In this document: positions 62,370 to 64,000 of the stretch, one piece after another | Numbering within the stretch: position 1 is the stretch's first letter | How the letters are laid out: each line of letters opens with the position of its first letter | Source: Streptomyces yatensis | Lineage (GTDB): Bacteria > Actinomycetota > Actinomycetes > Streptomycetales > Streptomycetaceae | Length of the DNA: 64,000 nucleotides | Assembly (NCBI RefSeq): GCF_018069625.1 | Contig: NZ_CP072941.1 | Coordinates: forward strand, 7,378,001-7,442,000 | Direction: 5' to 3' | The notes under the pieces: generated by a model | Told to the model about the DNA's origin: nothing | What the model saw: only the letters and a program-made list of their open reading frames with translations | Databases searched by the model: none | Translations under genes and position numbers: made by a program

Positions 62370-64000
62370 ATGACGGAACGACCCCCGCAGCGCATTCCCA
62401 ATCGTCAGCTCGCCGCGCTCATCGCCGAGGCTGGCTTCTCCAACGCTGGGCTCGCCCGGCGGGTGGACCAGCTCGGGCTGGAGCACGGTCTGGACTTGCG
62501 GTACGACAAGACATCGGTGACGCGGTGGCTGCGCGGACAGCAGCCACGCGGCACCACCCCGGCGCTGATCGCCGAGGTGTTCACCCGGCGGTTAGGGCGT
62601 CGGCTGACCGCCCAGGACCTGGGCCTGGACGCCTGCGCGCCCGTCTACGCGGGGCTGGAGTTCGCCGCCACCCCGCAGGAGGCGGTGGACATCGTCAGCG
62701 GGCTGTGGCGGAAGGACTCCGGAAGCCATGCGGAGCTGCGGAAGATCGCCTTCACCCCGGCGGGGCTGGTCGTCCCGAGCCGTGACTGGCTGATCGGGCG
62801 GCCCGATGACCGGGTGGCGCGCGGTGAGCCACCAGCGGGCGCCGCCCCGGCGGGGGCGGCCGTGGGAGCCGGGACGGGGCCGGGGGCGGGGGTCGGTACC
62901 GGGGCCGGGGCCACGGCCGGGCGGCTGCCCGCGCAGGGGGGCCGGGCGGGTGGCCCGGCCGGGGCGGCCGGGGTGGCGCCGGGGCGCGCGGCCGTCCAGG
63001 GCGCGCACGGCCCTGTGGGCGCGCAGGGCGCCCACGTCGCTCATGGTGCCCATGGCGCCCACGGTGCTCACGGCGCCCACGGCGGCCACGGTGCTCACGG
63101 CGCCCAGGGGCGGGCGCCGCTGCCCCGTCAGCGCCGGCACGACCGCGACCGGCGCGCACCGGGCTACCGGGTGACCTCCGGCGACATCGCGGCCCTGCGC
63201 TCGGTCGGCGAGCTGTTCGCGGCGCTCGACCAGACGTACGGCGGCGGCCACGCCCGCCAGGCCCTGGTGCGCTACCTCGAGCACGAGGGCGAGCCGATGC
63301 TGCGCGGCTCGTACAACGAGGCGACCGGGCGGCGGCTGTTCGGCGCGGTCGCCGATCTGACCCGGCTGGCCGGATGGACCTCGTTCGACATCGCCGCCCA
63401 CGGCCTGGCGCAGCGCTACTTCGTCCAGGCGCTACGGCTGGCACAGGCGGCCGGGGACCGTACGTACGGCAGCTATGTGCTGGTGACGATGAGCCGCCAG
63501 GCCGTCTATCTCGGCCATGGACGGGAGGCCGTGCAGCTGGCCAGGGTGGCCCAGCAGGGGGTCGGCGGCGGCGCCCCGCCGGTGCTGCAGTCGCTGCTGC
63601 ACGCGATCGAGGCGCGCGGCCATGGTGTGCTGGGCGAGGTGCGCGCGTGCACCGCCTCGCTCGCCCGCGCCGAGCGGGCGCTGGAGACGGCCCGGCCGGG
63701 GGACGAGGTGCCGTACTGGGCGCGGCTCTTCGACGAGGCGCAGCTGGCCGACGAGTTCGGCCACTGCCACCGCGATCTGCAGCAGTACCGGGCCGCCGCC
63801 CAGCACGCGGAGCGCTCCCTGCAGCTCCACGGCGCCGGTTTCGCGCGCAGCCGGCTCTTCTGCCGGGTGGTCCTGGCGAGCGCGCGGCTGGGCCTAGGCG
63901 AGCTGGAACAGGCATGCCAACTGGCCGCGGAGGCGGCCCAGCAGGCATCGGAGATGCGGTCGGTGCGGGCGGTGGAGTACGTACGCGACTTCGAACGCCG
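62370..64000 (+). CDS. NsdA-like regulator with His-rich linker (runs off window end)
   Basis: At least 543 aa; the 3' end is outside the window. ATG 62370 has AGGGAGACC 7 bp upstream. An HTH-like N-terminus (RQLAALIAEAGFSNAGLARRVDQL ... TSVTRWLRGQQPRGTTPALI) is followed by a ~100-residue Gly/Ala/Pro-rich linker. From ~residue 270 on there are TPR-like helices (RQALVRYLEHEGEPMLRGSY, AAHGLAQRYFVQALRLA). This is the layout of Streptomyces NsdA-type negative regulators of sporulation and antibiotic synthesis. Codon 75 is TTA (62592-62594). Eight His residues in Gly-Ala-His triplets lie at residues 217-247. Confidence 0.8.
   Translation, partial: MTERPPQRIPNRQLAALIAEAGFSNAGLARRVDQLGLEHGLDLRYDKTSVTRWLRGQQPRGTTPALIAEVFTRRLGRRLTAQDLGLDACAPVYAGLEFAATPQEAVDIVSGLWRKDSGSHAELRKIAFTPAGLVVPSRDWLIGRPDDRVARGEPPAGAAPAGAAVGAGTGPGAGVGTGAGATAGRLPAQGGRAGGPAGAAGVAPGRAAVQGAHGPVGAQGAHVAHGAHGAHGAHGAHGGHGAHGAQGRAPLPRQRRHDRDRRAPGYRVTSGDIAALRSVGELFAALDQTYGGGHARQALVRYLEHEGEPMLRGSYNEATGRRLFGAVADLTRLAGWTSFDIAAHGLAQRYFVQALRLAQAAGDRTYGSYVLVTMSRQAVYLGHGREAVQLARVAQQGVGGGAPPVLQSLLHAIEARGHGVLGEVRACTASLARAERALETARPGDEVPYWARLFDEAQLADEFGHCHRDLQQYRAAAQHAERSLQLHGAGFARSRLFCRVVLASARLGLGELEQACQLAAEAAQQASEMRSVRAVEYVRDFER
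62592..62594 (+). promoter_or_regulatory. TTA (bldA-dependent) codon in the NsdA-like regulator
   Basis: The in-frame codon for a Leu in FTRRLGRR is TTA. It suggests that full translation depends on the bldA tRNA, tying the regulator to development. Confidence 0.82.
63018..63110 (+). repeat. 9-bp repeats encoding a Gly-Ala-His tract
   Basis: GGCGCCCAC/GGTGCTCAC-type units repeat about ten times and encode the Gly-Ala-His linker of the regulator. Wobble differences between units show that the protein repeat is maintained, not just the DNA. Confidence 0.8.

Overview
The window is a high-GC (about 72%) actinobacterial chromosome segment, almost certainly Streptomyces. Evidence: very strong third-position G/C bias, frequent GTG starts, only two in-frame TTA codons noticed, actinobacterial regulator families, and gene order that I recall matching the S. 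coelicolor region running from glnA2 (SCO2241) down to lipA/lipB. There are no rRNA or tRNA genes, no CRISPR array and no recognisable transposase.

Layout. 1-5.6 kb: the 5' part of a multicopper oxidase with a CsoR-like site upstream, then glnA2 and glnE. 5.7-14.6 kb: mostly minus-strand accessory genes (two paralogous membrane-anchored proteins, a deazaflavin-type reductase, a lactonase-like metallo-hydrolase, a plus-strand methyltransferase, a YheO/DauR-type regulator overlapping a threonine-synthase-like PLP enzyme, a HAD phosphatase and a PAP2 protein). 14.9-28.1 kb: a maltodextrin block. agl-malR and malE-malF-malG-lacI2 diverge from a promoter full of CTTGC boxes. After an alcohol dehydrogenase/monooxygenase pair come a secreted alpha-amylase and pullulanase behind the same type of box. 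Secreted enzymes would cut starch, MalEFG would import the oligosaccharides and the GH13 glucosidase would finish them inside. 28.1-31.0 kb: intergenic repeat elements and a large membrane protein with a sigma-factor-like N-terminus. 31.0-40.4 kb: a GH89 alpha-N-acetylglucosaminidase, a response regulator and histidine kinase split by an opposite-strand lipoprotein gene, and an MMPL exporter. 40.5-52.7 kb: small regulators and enzymes, including a probable catabolic unit (DUF2848, MHS transporter, nitrilase-family hydrolase, cupin, FadR/GntR regulator) tied together by GCATAC-N5-GTATAC operators; then an MDR/TetR pair, pyrophosphatase, ABC exporter and LysE exporter. 52.8-56.8 kb: two Ig-repeat protein genes with near-identical leaders, flanking a membrane protein gene. 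56.8-64 kb: the conserved core glnA, RDD protein, DUF4191 protein, lipA and lipB, then the start of an NsdA-like regulator.

Nitrogen control runs through the window: glnA carries the tyrosine that GlnE modifies and has a four-part GlnR box in its promoter, while GlnA2 lacks that tyrosine. In Mycobacterium, lipB-lipA-glnA1-glnE-glnA2 are close together; here about 51 kb of mainly accessory genes separate glnE from glnA.

The features most likely to hide something new are the duplicated leader plus Ig-protein pair at 52.8-56.8 kb, the operator-linked catabolic unit at 42.7-47.2 kb, the inverted-repeat-bounded element at 30.35-30.87 kb, and the sigma-like membrane protein at 28.35-30.29 kb. Nothing was computed; all family calls are from reading the sequence.
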